Positions 19,196-31,314 of a DNA stretch of 64,000 nt are shown piece after piece. Every line of letters begins with the position of its first letter. Position 1 is the first letter of the stretch. This DNA comes from Pampus argenteus (lineage: Eukaryota > Chordata > Actinopteri > Scombriformes > Stromateidae), in NCBI GenBank assembly GCA_036937835.1, contig CM072880.1, positions 20,108,001-20,172,000 of the forward strand. Direction: 5' to 3'. The notes beneath the pieces are model-generated. The model did not search any database, was not told the DNA's origin, and was given only the letters and a program-made list of their open reading frames with translations. The position numbers and the translations under genes were made by a program.

Positions 19196-21560
19196 TTCAG
19201 CCTACAGCGGGCTCAATTGTGTTGTCTATGAAGCCTAAATCACCTTTTCTTGTAACCTCTTTCAAATTCTTGTTAAAATAATGTCTCTTGCAGGTATCTA
19301 AAAAAAAATCATCCCTTGTCAGACCATGTTCTTTATATAGAGCTTCAAAACTTTTAAATACTCCTTTATGGACAAATGAATAATAAGTGGTCAAACCCTT
19401 TGAGGCTCAAATCTTAAATCTGACATAATTTTTATTTGGAGCAAAATCTGTATCATAAGCACACCACTTCATTATTCTGGATGTATCTTTTAGTCTGCAA
19501 ATTTTGATTATTTCCTGCCAGGGTTTTAAAAAAGCTACCTACTATCGAGTCTTCTGGAATCTCCTGTCTATCCTGCAATTTGCTGTCGCTTAGTAAAGCT
19601 GTAATTGGTATCTCCTTTATCGTTGTGCCTTCTATATCTTTCCATACTGCACTGTATGTGGGCAAACATAGGCAAACCAAAGGTCTCAGCTGTGCTGCGT
19701 AGTAATATTCTTGTAGGCAGGGAAGGCCCATTCCCCCTTTTTCTTTTCTCAGTTGCAGTGTTTTAAATTTAATTTGGGCCCTTTTCCCTTGTCACAGGTA
19801 CCTAGCCATTAGTCTATCCCATTCTATGAATTGTTGAGGTGGAATTTTGACTGGCAGACACTGGAATAGATACAAAATCCATGGGAGAACATTCATCCTG
19901 ATTGTTTCTATCCGGGAGCTTAAGCTTAAAAAGGGGATAACATTCCACCTATCTAAATCAGATTTTATCTTTGAATTTAAGGGGTCGTAGTTGACATTGT
20001 ATAGTTTTGTAAGGTCTTTAGGTAGTATGACACCTAAATATTTAATTGATTCTGTCCTCCAATTCCAGTTATATTGGGTTTTAATTTCAGATGGAGGGTT
20101 ATAGTGAAATGTTAATATTTGAGTTTTGTTGATATAGATTTTATACCCAGAAATTGAGCCAAATTCCTCTTGCAAATTCATCGGTTTTGGGAGTGTCTGT
20201 GTAAGTTGGGTTATGTTTATCAATAAGTCATCAGCAAATAAAGCCAGTTTTTGCTCCCCAGATGTCGTAGGTACCCCTTTTATGTCTGACCTCTGTCTAA
20301 TCATTTGACTCATGGGTTCTATAAACTAGGCAAAGAGAAGTGGCGACATACAGCATCCTTGTCTCGTTCCTTTCTCCAGAATAAAGGAGTTGGTTAAATC
20401 TCCATTAATCTTAAAACTTGCTGTTGGTTTATGATACAGTGCTGTAATTGTGTTGATTATTGTTGCATGGAAGCCAAATTTTGATAGTACCTTGTATAGG
20501 AAAGATCTTACTGAGTCAAACACTTTTTCTGCGTCTAAGCTTAGTATCAGTGTCTCCAGTTTTTGTAATAAAACTTGTCTCATAACATGCAATGTTCTCC
20601 TGATGTTGTCCTGGGTCTGTCTTTGTCTGACAAAGCCGGTGTGGTCCTTATGTATTAATTCTGGTAATATAATTTCTATTCTCTTAGATAGTATGGAGGT
20701 GAATAGTTTATAGTCATTATTCAAGGGGCTTACTGGTCGATAGCTTCCACATTCCAATTTATCCTTCCCCTGCTTAGGAATGATCAAAATCATTGCTTCC
20801 CTCCAAGAGGGGGGGTATTCTTGTTTTTCAAAACCCAACTTTGGCAGATGTATCTGAGACAAAAAGGCGTCAATCTGAGGGTTGTCATTTATTTGTGGCT
20901 GGGAATGTAGTATTTTGTAGTATTTTTGAAAGCACTGTTGAATATTCTCCAAGTCAGTTTCAATTTTTTGTATAATTTTAAATTTAATGTATAGTTCTGT
21001 CTGCTTGTTGTTTTTTTTTTATTTTATACGATAGTAGTTTCAATGATTTGCCCCCTGCTTCATAGTATCGTTGGTTTGTAAAAAGGAGCTTTTTTTGGAT
21101 TTCCTGTGTATTTATTTCATCTATCTCTTTTTTTAGTTTTAATATCTTTGATTTGATGTCTCCTTTAAAAGATCTTGCATGTTCTTTCTGTAGTCTTTTC
21201 AGTTCATCTTCTAGATTTTTGAGTTTTTGCGCTTTCATTTTTTTCTCATATAAAGTGATTGCTATTATTTTCCCCCTAATGACTGCTTTTAGCGTATCCC
21301 AAAGTATTGATGGAGTCACTTCATCATTATCATTATGTTAATTTAATTAATTTAATTTCATCTTTCAATTTATCCTTAATAAATGTATTATTTAACATAT
21401 TTGAATTCAACCTCCATAGAGTAAATTTAGACCTATTGTTTAGACAGACAGTTATACATATTGGGCTATGGTCTGAAAGAGTGGTAGATCCTATTTCGTA
21501 ATTGTTTACCTTAAAAAGGTCTCTTTTGAGCATTAAGAAGTAGTCGATGCGCGAGTAGAC
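19196..21560 (-). pseudogene. L1-clade LINE ORF2, 5'-truncated
   Basis: On the minus strand from 21,560: the end of the AP endonuclease (SRIDYFLMLKRDLFK, TTLSDHSPICI), a Lys/Glu-rich linker (TPSILWDTLKAVIRGKIIAI), then the RT: PPSWREAMILIIPKQGKDK, RPVSPLNNDYKLFTSILSKR, HKDHTGFVRQRQTQDNIRRT, LSLDAEKVFDSVRSFLYKVL, KGTRQGCCMSPLLFA, ALFADDLLI (catalytic FADD) and IKYLGVILP. The C-terminal region shows MGLPCLQEYYYAAQLRPLVC and ends around KKRHYFNK. At least five frameshifts or stops separate these blocks (for example at 20,325, 19,790 and 19,450). The block order and motifs fit the L1 clade, not L2 or Rex1. Confidence 0.88.
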
Positions 21561-21854
21561 ATATTACTCAGCAGCCTCACACATACATTATTATTATTAT
21601 TACTGACGTGAACTTGGACTTGAACTTCATAAAACAAATCCATTCTCTGTATGTTTTGCCTCTGCTTGCCTACCTGTCTGAGTTTACACTCCAGCAGCAG
21701 GTGATATCTTGTCACTCCTGGTTCTTCAGCCTTCTCATGATCACACAGGTGATGCACAACTATAGGTGTGAAGTACAGGGACACAGTGAAGAATATGGTA
21801 AATCAGTTGTTTAAGTGCTTTTCTAGTATTAACAAGCTAGCTAATGTAACATCC
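21561..21854. other. Unannotated, with short (ATT)n
   Basis: An ATT run at 21,588-21,603 may be an old LINE tail. Nothing else recognised. Confidence 0.35.
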
Positions 21855-22100
21855 GTGACATCCATTGCACGTCTGTCCTTCCTGGGAGAGGGATCCCTCC
21901 TCTGTGGCTCTTCCTGAGGTTTCTTCGACCTTTTTCCCTGGTTAAAAGTTTTTTTGGTGGGCAAGTTTTTCCTCACTCGAATCGAGGGTCTAAGGACAGA
22001 CGGTGTCACTCCCTGTACAGATTGTAAAGCCCTCTGAGACAAAAGTATTTTGTGATTTTGGGCTATATAAATAAAATTTGATTGATTGATTTGATTGATT
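21855..22100 (+). mobile_element. 5'-truncated L2 3' end
   Basis: Only about 245 bp of the L2 3' end is present (GTGACATCCATTGCACGTCT through GGGCTATATAAATAAAATTT), with a (GATT/TTGAT)n tail. There is no coding sequence. Confidence 0.9.
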
Positions 22101-22327
22101 CATGTATTTGTTTTGTTCTGTTCTCAGTTGAAATCCCGCAAATCAGTTTCACTCAGATAAGCATTTGGCGTGCAGATGTAAAATAATCCAGGTAATGATC
22201 CATGTTATTAATCACGAGGGAACCGACATAGTAGTACAGTATTCAAACTGACGTACTTTCAAATGAGGTCGTGCTCAGTGGTCATTGGCCAGTTTCTTGG
22301 ATGACAGCCACATTGACCAATCACCTC

Positions 22328-22517
22328 TCCTTGATGTGTAGGTAGACAGCAGCAATGAGGACAATGCAATGCAATACAATGCAATGTCCTCATTGTACAA
22401 TGCAATGAGGAATGCAAAGACCTCTACATTGGGGAAACTAAGCAACCACTGCATGTACCAACACAGGAGGCCTAACTCCTCAGGCCTAGACTCTGCTGTC
22501 TACCTACACATCAAGGA
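22328..22517. repeat. Nested inverted repeats at a Penelope inversion junction
   Basis: Outer arms 22,328-22,352 and 22,493-22,517 are exact 25-bp reverse complements. Inner arms CAATGAGGACA (22,353-22,363) and TGTCCTCATTG (22,385-22,395) are also exact. The outer left arm is an inverted copy of Penelope coding sequence found at the right arm. Confidence 0.85.
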
Positions 22518-22790
22518 GAAAGCTCACTCCTTTGAGGACAACAATGTTCACATCCTGGACAGAGAGGATAGATGGTTTGAAAGAGGAGTAAAAGAAGCCA
22601 TCTATGTGAAATTAGAAAAACCATCCCTAAACAGAGGAGGTCTGCGACACCACCTATCGCCAATTTACAATGCTGCCCTTTCATCTCTTCCCAGGAGATT
22701 AAGCAATTTAGCCTCTAAGAACAACAGCCATTCACAAATGGCCCCATGTAACTTTAACGACTGTCGTTATAACGCAATAGAGCATTAACA
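22400..22790 (+). pseudogene. Penelope-like element GIY-YIG endonuclease region
   Basis: The reading starts KDLYIGETKQPLH, the GIY-YIG core strand, in one frame. After a small deletion (about 8 nt against the usual LHRRM) it continues in another with MYQHRRPNSSGLDSAVYLHI, KEKAHSFEDNNVHILDRED and RWFERGVKEAIYVKLEKPSL. The R-W-x-x-R-x-x-x-E-A helix residues and the metal-binding Glu are present. GIY-YIG endonucleases nick target DNA for Poseidon-type Penelope elements. The reverse transcriptase is absent: only the 3' end of an element remains, with its terminal repeat downstream. Confidence 0.85.
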
Positions 22791-22840
22791 AAGTCGAAAC
22801 CAACTTTCTATCATTCCCAACGACTATCACTCAACGACTG

Positions 22841-23090
22841 TCGTTTGGCACATGGAGCACTAACGAGCCAATGACATCACTGGCCATGTGAATGCCTCCA
22901 CAGAGGTTAAATACCTGGGTATCCACACCAGCTAGTTAGACTAGTCCCAGCCTAGTCAAGTTAGCATGAACTGATGAAGCCTCTTGGATGAGAGGTGAAA
23001 CCTCTTCAAAGACAAATAACCAAGTCCAGTTGCGTTCAATTTAATTTCCTTGAGATAACCATGACCTGGATGAATGAGAATATTCATAGC
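22841..23090 (+). mobile_element. Penelope 3' region and terminal repeat
   Basis: The untranslated end of the Penelope element leads into the same terminal repeat found at 2780-2940, ending near GACCTGGATGAATGAGAATA. The hammerhead-like core is present but altered, as listed separately. Confidence 0.8.
22967..23012 (+). ncRNA. Hammerhead-like motif, altered cleavage site
   Basis: CTGATGA (22,971-22,977), stem II CCTCT/AGAGG and GAAA (22,997-23,000) are intact. The following ACGTC of the 2.8-kb copy is ACCTC here, which removes the GUC cleavage triplet and the self-complementary ACGT. It is probably inactive. Confidence 0.5.
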
Positions 23091-23652
23091 CTCAGTGGTC
23101 ATAGAAATATACTTATAATTTTCATTCCTCTGAACAGGGGAGATAGAAACCTGTCAATTCTTCATGTAAACATGATCAGCAGAACCCAATGAAGACACGA
23201 TCAGACCACCAAAGATACAAAGAGCTGGGTAATCCCTGAACCAGTCAGTCATTCATAGCGCATTATCTTCATGCTTATCATCATCAACACAGTAGCACTA
23301 CTCTAGTGCTGTTAGGCTGGAACTCCCATTTCCATGGCAACCACTGAAGTGAAGTGCAGTGTTTTATCTTCGTCAGTCTAAAGATAAAGCCCTTATATAC
23401 ACAGGTTGGGCAGCACAAGCACATGATCAGTTTCAACAAAGACAGAAATATAATGGCTACAGCAGATAATGAATGAGCCTGAATGTTAAGTGGCACACAC
23501 TGAGAAACAGCATTGAAAAAGTAAAATAGAATTTTTTCCCCCACTTCTACTTCATTATCATCATGATCTGTATTGCTGATTATCTAGGGAGGTTCGTCAC
23601 TTCAGCTTCAGCCATAACATCACTCTTTAAAATAGAGTACATTACTAAGTTT
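23091..23652. other. Unannotated sequence
   Basis: No gene or repeat recognised. Confidence 0.35.
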
Positions 23653-24445
23653 ACTAACTAAACTTCTTCATCGGAGTTTCTGTGCTCTCTCGTCCAGCAG
23701 GTTCTTGTGGACTGTGCCTGCTGCTGTGGTTCTGCGTGGCGTCTACTGCATGTGTTGTCGCCGTCATCATTGTTACCATATCTCCGTTACAGTTTATAGT
23801 TAGTTAATAGGGGTGTGACGAGACACTTAGTTCACGAGACGAGACGAGACACGAGATTGGGTTCACGAGATCGAGACGAGACGAGATTTTAAGAAAACTA
23901 AAATGCTGCCAGACAAAAGATTTGAAAGTGGTGGGGGCATCTTCAATTTCAATACCTGTATTTTCCGACGTCATTTGGCTGCTTGTTGGATCACAATTTA
24001 AAAGTGGCGGGGGGCGTCGCAAATAGTTATGCATGTGTTTTCCGGCTGCTTGTTGAATTTTCTCGTCACACGAGGTCTCGTCACACCCCTATTAGTTAAT
24101 GATTTGCTGCTGTGCATCTGTGTCTCTATCACAGGTTCCACTGCTACTGTAATAATTCATCATTCATTGTAACCAATTCTCATTTTATCATCCATTGTAA
24201 TTCATTATAATTCATTGTGAGTGTACAATGTGTGTGTTGATTTGTTCTGTACATGTGACATCATTGCACGTCTGTCCGTCCTGGGAGAGGGATCCCTCCT
24301 CTGTGGCTCTTCCTGAAGTTTTTCCTTACCCGAATCAAGGATCTAAGCACAGAGGGTGTCACTCCCTGTACAGATTGTAAAGCCCTCTGAGACAAATGTA
24401 TTTTGTGATTTTGGGCTATATAAATAAAATTTGATTTGATTAATT
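23653..24445 (+). mobile_element. L2 3' UTR copy carrying a hAT MITE
   Basis: 5'-truncated L2 3' UTR, from ACTAACTAAACTTCTTCATC to the AAATTTGATTTGATT tail. It is colinear with 41,692-42,203 except for a 284-bp insertion plus an 8-bp duplication (23,800-24,099) and a small deletion that removes the Pro-rich block of the 3' end. Confidence 0.9.
23808..24091. mobile_element. hAT MITE, 284 bp
   Basis: It is bounded by TAGGGGTGTGACGAGAC and GTCTCGTCACACCCCTA, perfect 17-bp inverted ends. TTAGTTAA precedes it (23,800-23,807) and follows it (24,092-24,099), an 8-bp duplication as made by hAT transposases. Inside are GAGACGAGAC-type subterminal repeats. It has no coding capacity and would need a hAT transposase in trans. 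Confidence 0.93.
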
Positions 24446-25797
24446 CAAACCTTGTTGCACATACGAAACTATGAAAAACGACACAACAGGTTATAATGTA
24501 GGTCGCCCAAAAATTACGTTGTTTGAGTGACAGATGCCATCTAGGGGCCTCAGTAATTATGGTCCTGGAGTAGTGGCACAGTTCGGGTAACATATATATT
24601 TTTTTTTTAGCCCCGAGTGTCACATTTCCAACTGTGAGTTAGGAAACGTAAAAATCATGAAGTCGAAGATTTCCCAGAAAGCAGTAACCCACATTGGATG
24701 TTTATAACCTTAACAATGTTAATTTTTTTAACCCAAACATCCCTAAATCTAACCAGACATTAAGCACAGTGTTGTCACATCATAAATGTCATTATTTTTT
24801 AACAGTAATTTGTTAAGACGTTTGTGAAGCATAGACATATGATAATGTTCTGAAATACTGCCAACACGGGCCAGATTACCAGATGAGGAAACGCTGTTAT
24901 GTGTCTTTCTGGTGTGGACATTTATTTGGTTGTTTAATTTGGAGCACCTCTTGCTATATTCACATAGACTGAGTTTTATCAAACTTATTAAGAAATCATA
25001 ATTCCAATTCAAACATGAATATCCCAGAAATATACACAAAGAGATGACTTCATCAGCCAATCGAATGTCTCTGCTGCCACATCACCATGCCACATTTTCC
25101 ACCAGCTCTCTAATGAATAGAAATGTATGGAGCATCTGAGCTGGCATCTCTGAAGAGGCATTTATCACACATCCACCCACTCATATTCTGTCCTGAAGAG
25201 GAATTATTTATGCTGTTATGAACAACAACAAAGCAGCAAAGCTTTCACTAAATGATAAAGCTATTACAGGAAAGAAGCAGAGCTTGGCCTACAGCTGTTT
25301 GAAAGTAAAATAAAAGATTATACTTTGAAACAAGGATGCACAGATTAATTACATAGCAGGCTTAACTTGTATAGTTGATTTGAACAGTTCACATTTCCTG
25401 TTCCTTTTCCATTGTGCATATAGGTACTTTTAGGGGTAACAAAACAATCTTACCTTAAATCCCCCTTGCTCATGCTTTCTGGGGCTTTCAACATTATCAC
25501 TTATAAGTTGAGTTTGAGGTGTCACTTTGCTTACATTTGTATTCACCTGCTCTTTATTTTACAGTGTTCCCACAGTATTTTGTTCCTTTTTCATGCATAT
25601 ATATATATTCTCATTTGTCCATCCATTTTCTGCTGATATTGAATGTTTTGCCGATATCTGAAATACCAGTATTTCCAATTCATTTTAGCCTAGTGGCGAT
25701 AGATTTTTTGCAAAGAAAATCATGTCTCTCCTATAGTGGAATTAACATATTGTGCCTACTCTTATCACAATGGTCCACTGGCACATGCAGTAATAAA
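24446..25797. other. Unannotated sequence
   Basis: No gene or known repeat seen. The 103-codon minus frame at 24,749-25,060 resembles nothing I recognise. Confidence 0.35.
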
Positions 25798-25798
25798 A

Positions 25799-26451
<653 letters not shown>

Positions 26452-27060
26452 ACACAATCCTGACAATATCCACAACCAGGGGGAAACTTGACCTATTTCA
26501 CATGTTGAAAAATAAATATATGTAATCATACTTTTTTTCACACCGTTGAAATGTGTCCAAATTAGCAGTCTACATATGGTTTACAGTTTTGCTTAGATCC
26601 AATAGCATATTAACTGTGCTACACTTCTCTATAAGCTACAAAGAATCATGTAACAGTGAGGTGATGTGCAAACAAAACAAACAACACACAGGTCTGTGTG
26701 GCAGTTATTAGCTTCAGCATATCTCACCTTGCTGTCAGTTTTGGCTTTGCATAGCCTTGTGTCACTGACTGCAGTCACATAGCCTGCTAGGTAGCATCAG
26801 CTGACAGAAATAGCTCTGATGTAATTTGTCCTGTATTACAAGAGAACAAATAAATAAATAATTAAGACTCCAGACAGCTGCCTTTGCATAGAGGGCATAT
26901 CTAAACCACCACAGCCTGATATGCAGCACGAACATATATATTTCTATACAAATAAAGTTTATTATTATTATTATTATTACTAACATGTGTTATTGTCTTT
27001 TGTGGATGTCTGTTCCCAGATGGCATTCTCCTCAATAATGTATTTGTACATATCTAGCTA
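26452..27060. other. Unannotated, short (ATT)n
   Basis: An ATT run at 26,959-26,977 is the only repeat noted. Confidence 0.35.
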
Positions 27061-27412
27061 AGTCACGTCATGCAAGTCTTTCCAGCACTGTTTTCCGGAC
27101 TGATCTCCCGTTGCCGACCCTGCCTGCCTTTGACCTGCTCGTCTGTCTCTGCCCCGGTAATCACCTCAGCTTTTCGTCCCCGACCACGAGTTCTGCCTCA
27201 GTGTTTCTGGTGTCTGTCTGCCTGTTTCCCTGGCTGTTTGGAGGTTTCCCCGGGCAGTCTGTCCCCCTGCTCCAGTTCGTTGCCACAGACTCTCCAATTG
27301 AACTCAGGACTTATTCCCTCTCTCTCACCTGCCATATTGCCTGCTGTGAGTTCCTCAATAAAGACTAGTATTAAGTATCTCTTGCTGTTGTGCTGCATTT
27401 GGGTCCTACACT
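27061..27412 (+). mobile_element. Probable LTR fragment (gypsy-like)
   Basis: C/T-rich sequence with an AATAAAG polyadenylation-like signal at about 27,357, ending TTTGGGTCCTACA. The style (CTGCCTGCC-type pyrimidine runs, then AATAAA and a TTGGGTCC-CA end) is that of fish gypsy LTR ends. The 5' boundary and a duplication are not resolved. The two 85-114 codon frames over it are side effects of its base composition. Confidence 0.4.
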
Positions 27413-29248
27413 AGCTTGTTTCAATCAACTTCTAAAGCTAAACTTGACAGACATTGTGCCTTGTCACTTGTCAAAATGGGCAGGACTACATTAGTACTGT
27501 AAATACTATCATAATACTGTTGGTGGAAAATATGCTTAAGAATTATGAAAAAATCAAACAAATGGTGTTTCCTCAGCAAAGATTTTACTCGAATGAATAG
27601 CACAGATACAAAAATGAACAATCCGTGAAATGTTTTAACTCAGGACACTACTTATGAACTTGTTTATAATACATACAACATATTGCACAAGTAATACGAA
27701 ATGTATCATATGTACATGGACACTGAATCACACTTAACGAGATAATAGATAAAACGTAGCATTACTAAACTTGTCTATATTACTAAGTGGGGACTCGTTC
27801 ACACACACATTTTAACTCCGTTCAAACTTCATTTTAGATGACTAAAACGTTTATAAAGTATTTCTCTTACACTTCAAACATGCTACCAATTCACACAACT
27901 GTGCTTATAACCTTAAAATACCTGAAAATGGGGGAGAAATTATGACTCAAGCGATGTTTCCTCAGCAAAGATTTTACTCGAATGAGGAAAATACCGCGAG
28001 TTCCCCAGGTACACATGAGAATGGGACAAAAGCAATCGATCACAGATTGAGCGAGATTACTGTGTAGATCACAGGCAAAAAAAACAGCTCAATCAAGAAA
28101 CAAAGTATAACAGTATAAAGTAAACACTTTTAGCAGTTTTAACTAGCAGTTTAACTTTTTTAAATATTTTTAATTATTTTAAATGTTTTTTTCTTTTGTC
28201 AATCCTATGAAATACTATTTATGAAGTTATAAAATGTATTTAATCCCACAGATTTTTAAGATTACTTTTAAGGGTGTCATAACTCCACTCTTTGGCATCA
28301 CTAAGCAGTTAGTGTAAGAAACATTTATGCAACTGTAAGCATCGTTTTATTAATTGCTACATGTTGATGCTACATATGCAGACAGTATGTTAGAAGTGGA
28401 AGTAAGGACCACAAGATGTGTTTGTTTGTAAATTTGACAAAGACAAGCAAGCTAATTAACAGGAAAGCTCAGAATCGCGTGCTCGCTGCCTATGATAGAA
28501 CGCTGATTATGAAACCAATGAAAAAAAGAATTATTTCTCCGTTTTGTTTTCTGATTTTTTTTTCTCAAAGAAGAACATGGGAAAAGGCAGAGCAGATAAT
28601 AAAACAATCCAGTTTCCCTACATATATAAGGTTAAAATAGTTTGAACTGATTCACCATCAGTCTGAGTCAAGAGCTCAGCAGACATGTTGTATTTAAAAT
28701 CAACCACTGTAAACCTTTTTAAAACAGACCTAAATATGGTTATCCTTACACTATCTAATGAAATAATTGTCCTTATTATATACACATCACTTTTTTAATA
28801 CACCAATACTGTGTCATCTGCATGTTAAAAAAGAGGCTGAGAGGACTGGTAATCATTTGTGTACAAAGTGTAAGAAACAGGTGATTAAAAAGCAGCCAGG
28901 TGCTCCGAGGTAATTGTAACAGTTAACTTGTCTAACATTATTGTGTATTACTGTATTATTTTATTATCTGACAAGCTTCCAGGCTGACATTTACTCTAGA
29001 TTCTAGAAACTTCTCTCTTACAGTAATCACAAATAATACTTTTGTGTAATGAATACAGATGTACACAACACACTGTAGAACACATCTGAGAAGGCATGCT
29101 GGTGTTATTAGATGAGTCAGTAAGGTAGTGTCTCTTTAATACAAAACATATCACCCTCAAGGAATCCTGTTAAATCTAATTATAATGTGAATAAGTCTGA
29201 GTGACACTTGCACAATCACTACCTCAGGATGTTATACTTGTTGTTAGA
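27413..29248. other. Unannotated, with an exact 31-bp direct repeat
   Basis: No gene or repeat family recognised in 1.8 kb. A 31-bp sequence beginning TGTTTCCTCAGCAAAG occurs exactly at 27,566-27,596 and 27,955-27,985. Confidence 0.45.
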
Positions 29249-30225
29249 TAGATAGATAGAAACTTTATTCATCCCTTTGGGTGGTTCCCTCAGGGAAATT
29301 GGGTCTCCATCACCAGCAGCACTTTAGATATTCATACACAATAATAAAAATACAAACAGTATAAATACAGTGGAATATAAAATATTGCAGTGGAATATAA
29401 AATATTTGTAAATGTACAAGATATAAAAATAAAATGTAAGATTAAAAGCAGGTTCCCTGAGAGTGAGATTTCAAGTTATTGCACACGGTAGTGGTGGAAA
29501 TGGCAGGCATTGAATTATTGATTGAAAATTCGAATGGAACATGGTAAACATTGACTTATTGCACATTAAAAATATCTATTATGAACAGATATATACATAT
29601 GTGTCGACTGTGTGGGTGTGTGTGTCAGTCCCTCTGTGTTTTTGTTCTACTGTTGTTGTTATTCACTGTTTGCTGTTCGCCTTCCTCCCCCCCAGTGAGG
29701 AGTTGAACAGTTTGATGGCCCGGGGGACAAAGGAGTTCTGTTCCCATTCTGCTGGTCCTCGTCTTTGGCAGGAGCAGCCTTTTGCTGATCAGGCTTCTCT
29801 GGCTGCTGAGGACAGTGTGCAGAGGGTGGTTGTTATTGTTCAGGATGCTCTGAAGTTTGTTCAGAGTTCTCCTCTCTGCCACTGACACCAGAGGGTCCAG
29901 CTTCATCCCAACCACTGAGCTGGCCCGCCTGATCAGCTTCTCCAGCCTGGAGAGGTCAGCCTTTGATATGCTCCCGCCCCAGCACACCACAGCGAAGGAG
30001 AGGACGCTGGCAACCACCGACTGGTAGAACATCCACAGGAGCTTCCTGCAGATGTTGAACGAGTGGAGTCTCCTCAGGAAGTACAGCCTGCTCTGTGCCT
30101 TCCTGTAGAGCTGCCCTGAGTTGCTCACCCAGTCCATCTTACTGTCAACCCACAGCCCAAGGTATTTGTGCGTTTGCACAACCTCCACCTCCTCTGTTCC
30201 AATCAGAACTGGCCGAGGACTGGGT
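29249..30225 (-). pseudogene. Rex1 LINE, RT C-terminal part and 3' end
   Basis: The 3' tail is GATA units then AACTTTATTCATCCCTTTGG (29,249-29,290). The minus-strand frame from about 30,190 reads HKYLGLWVDSKMDWVSN, LYRKAQSRLYFLRRLHSFNI, VVASVLSFAVVCWGGS, RLEKLIRRASSVVGMKLD and VAERRTLNKLQSIL, the conserved Rex1 C-terminal region (compare 62.48-62.83 kb). After HPLHTVLSS it degenerates. The element is 5'-truncated at about 30,225, so RT catalytic residues are absent. Confidence 0.88.
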
Positions 30226-30874
30226 CTGGTTGTTGTCGTTGTTCTATTTTTATTTATATGTATATTTTTGTTTTTTTTTCTCTTAAACTTAAATTCTGCC
30301 TTTACTTTTATATTTTTATTTTTTATATATTTTTATTTTATTTTATATTTTTATATTGACATCGGGCTGCTCCGGGACCAGGGGTAACCAATTTTGTTTT
30401 GATATTTTAAATGCGCTAAAATGACAATAAAACTCCTTGAATCCTTGTGAAGGATCCAATTGAATATGTTGAGCCATTTTGCCTTGTTGTTCAGCCAGGA
30501 GCATAGTTAAGGGAAACACTGACAAACAGAGCAATGGACAAAGAGGGACGGATGAATAGAAGAGCAGCAGATGGGTGATCTGTTCATCAACAGCACATGG
30601 CAACAGGACAGCCAAACACAACTGAAGATGAAGCTGCTGCTGGCTCGTCGCAAGCAGAGTGCTGCAGATGTACATACAACAATTATGGTACAGAAAATGT
30701 ATTTACATGTTTATTGACATTAAAACTAACTAAAACTACAAGAAAAGTATCACAATACACAATGTTTAGTTTCCATGTAAAAGCATACATTCACACTGGT
30801 TATTCTACACCCATTCTGTGTGTAGACCCAGAGGGAATGCCACAAGTGTAGCATTTTTTGAAAGACTGTTCCAC
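30226..30874. other. T-rich spacer with possible LINE tail
   Basis: A T/TTTTAT-rich stretch is followed at about 30,405-30,445 by AAATGCGCTAAAATGACAAT and AAACTCCTTGAATCC, which reads like another LINE/SINE 3' end. The rest is unrecognised. Confidence 0.3.
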
Positions 30875-31314
30875 AATTCGGAAGAAGAAGGGTGGTGGAC
30901 TTTTTGTGAGTGAGAGGTGGTGCAATCCTGGGCATGTCAACCTGAAGGAACGTCTCTGTACGTCGGACATTGAACTGTTAGCTGTGGGAATGCGCCCGTA
31001 TTATTTACCGAGAGAGTAGCCTGTGACGTATTTACAGGGTAGCCTGGCCATCATCAGCTCCGTCGCTGCTAAACTACAGACTGAACACCCGGATGCATTA
31101 CCCGACAATAACTTAACTAACTTACACTAATATGTTGCCTGCCCCACCAGAGACAATAAAACACTAGATCTACTGTATGCTAATGCCATGGATCCATATG
31201 ACGTCACAGCCCCCCCCCCCCTCGGCAGGTCAGACCACAACTTGGTCATGATGTCTCCCAAGTATGTCCCTCTTGTGAGAAAGCAGCCCGTGTTCACCAG
31301 GACAGTAAGTAGGT
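30875..31314 (+). pseudogene. Rex1 LINE endonuclease region
   Basis: It encodes KKGGGLFVSERWCNPGHVNL, LCTSDIELLAVGMRPYYLPR, CPTRDNKTLDLLYANAMDPY and PLGRSDHNLVMMSPKYVPLV. This is the apurinic-type endonuclease of Rex1, with the SDH catalytic block intact, but an internal deletion removes the GDFN region and stops interrupt it (after YLPRE). The element continues at 34,272 after an L2 insertion. Confidence 0.85.
31310..31314. repeat. Target-site duplication, left (TAGGT)
   Basis: TAGGT here and at 34,272-34,276 flank the L2 that interrupts Rex1. Confidence 0.75.

Noticed and set aside
27070..27414. 114-codon Ser/Pro-rich secreted-looking protein
   Set aside because: It lies in a C/T-rich LTR-like end; overlapping frames are equally open and no family is recognisable.
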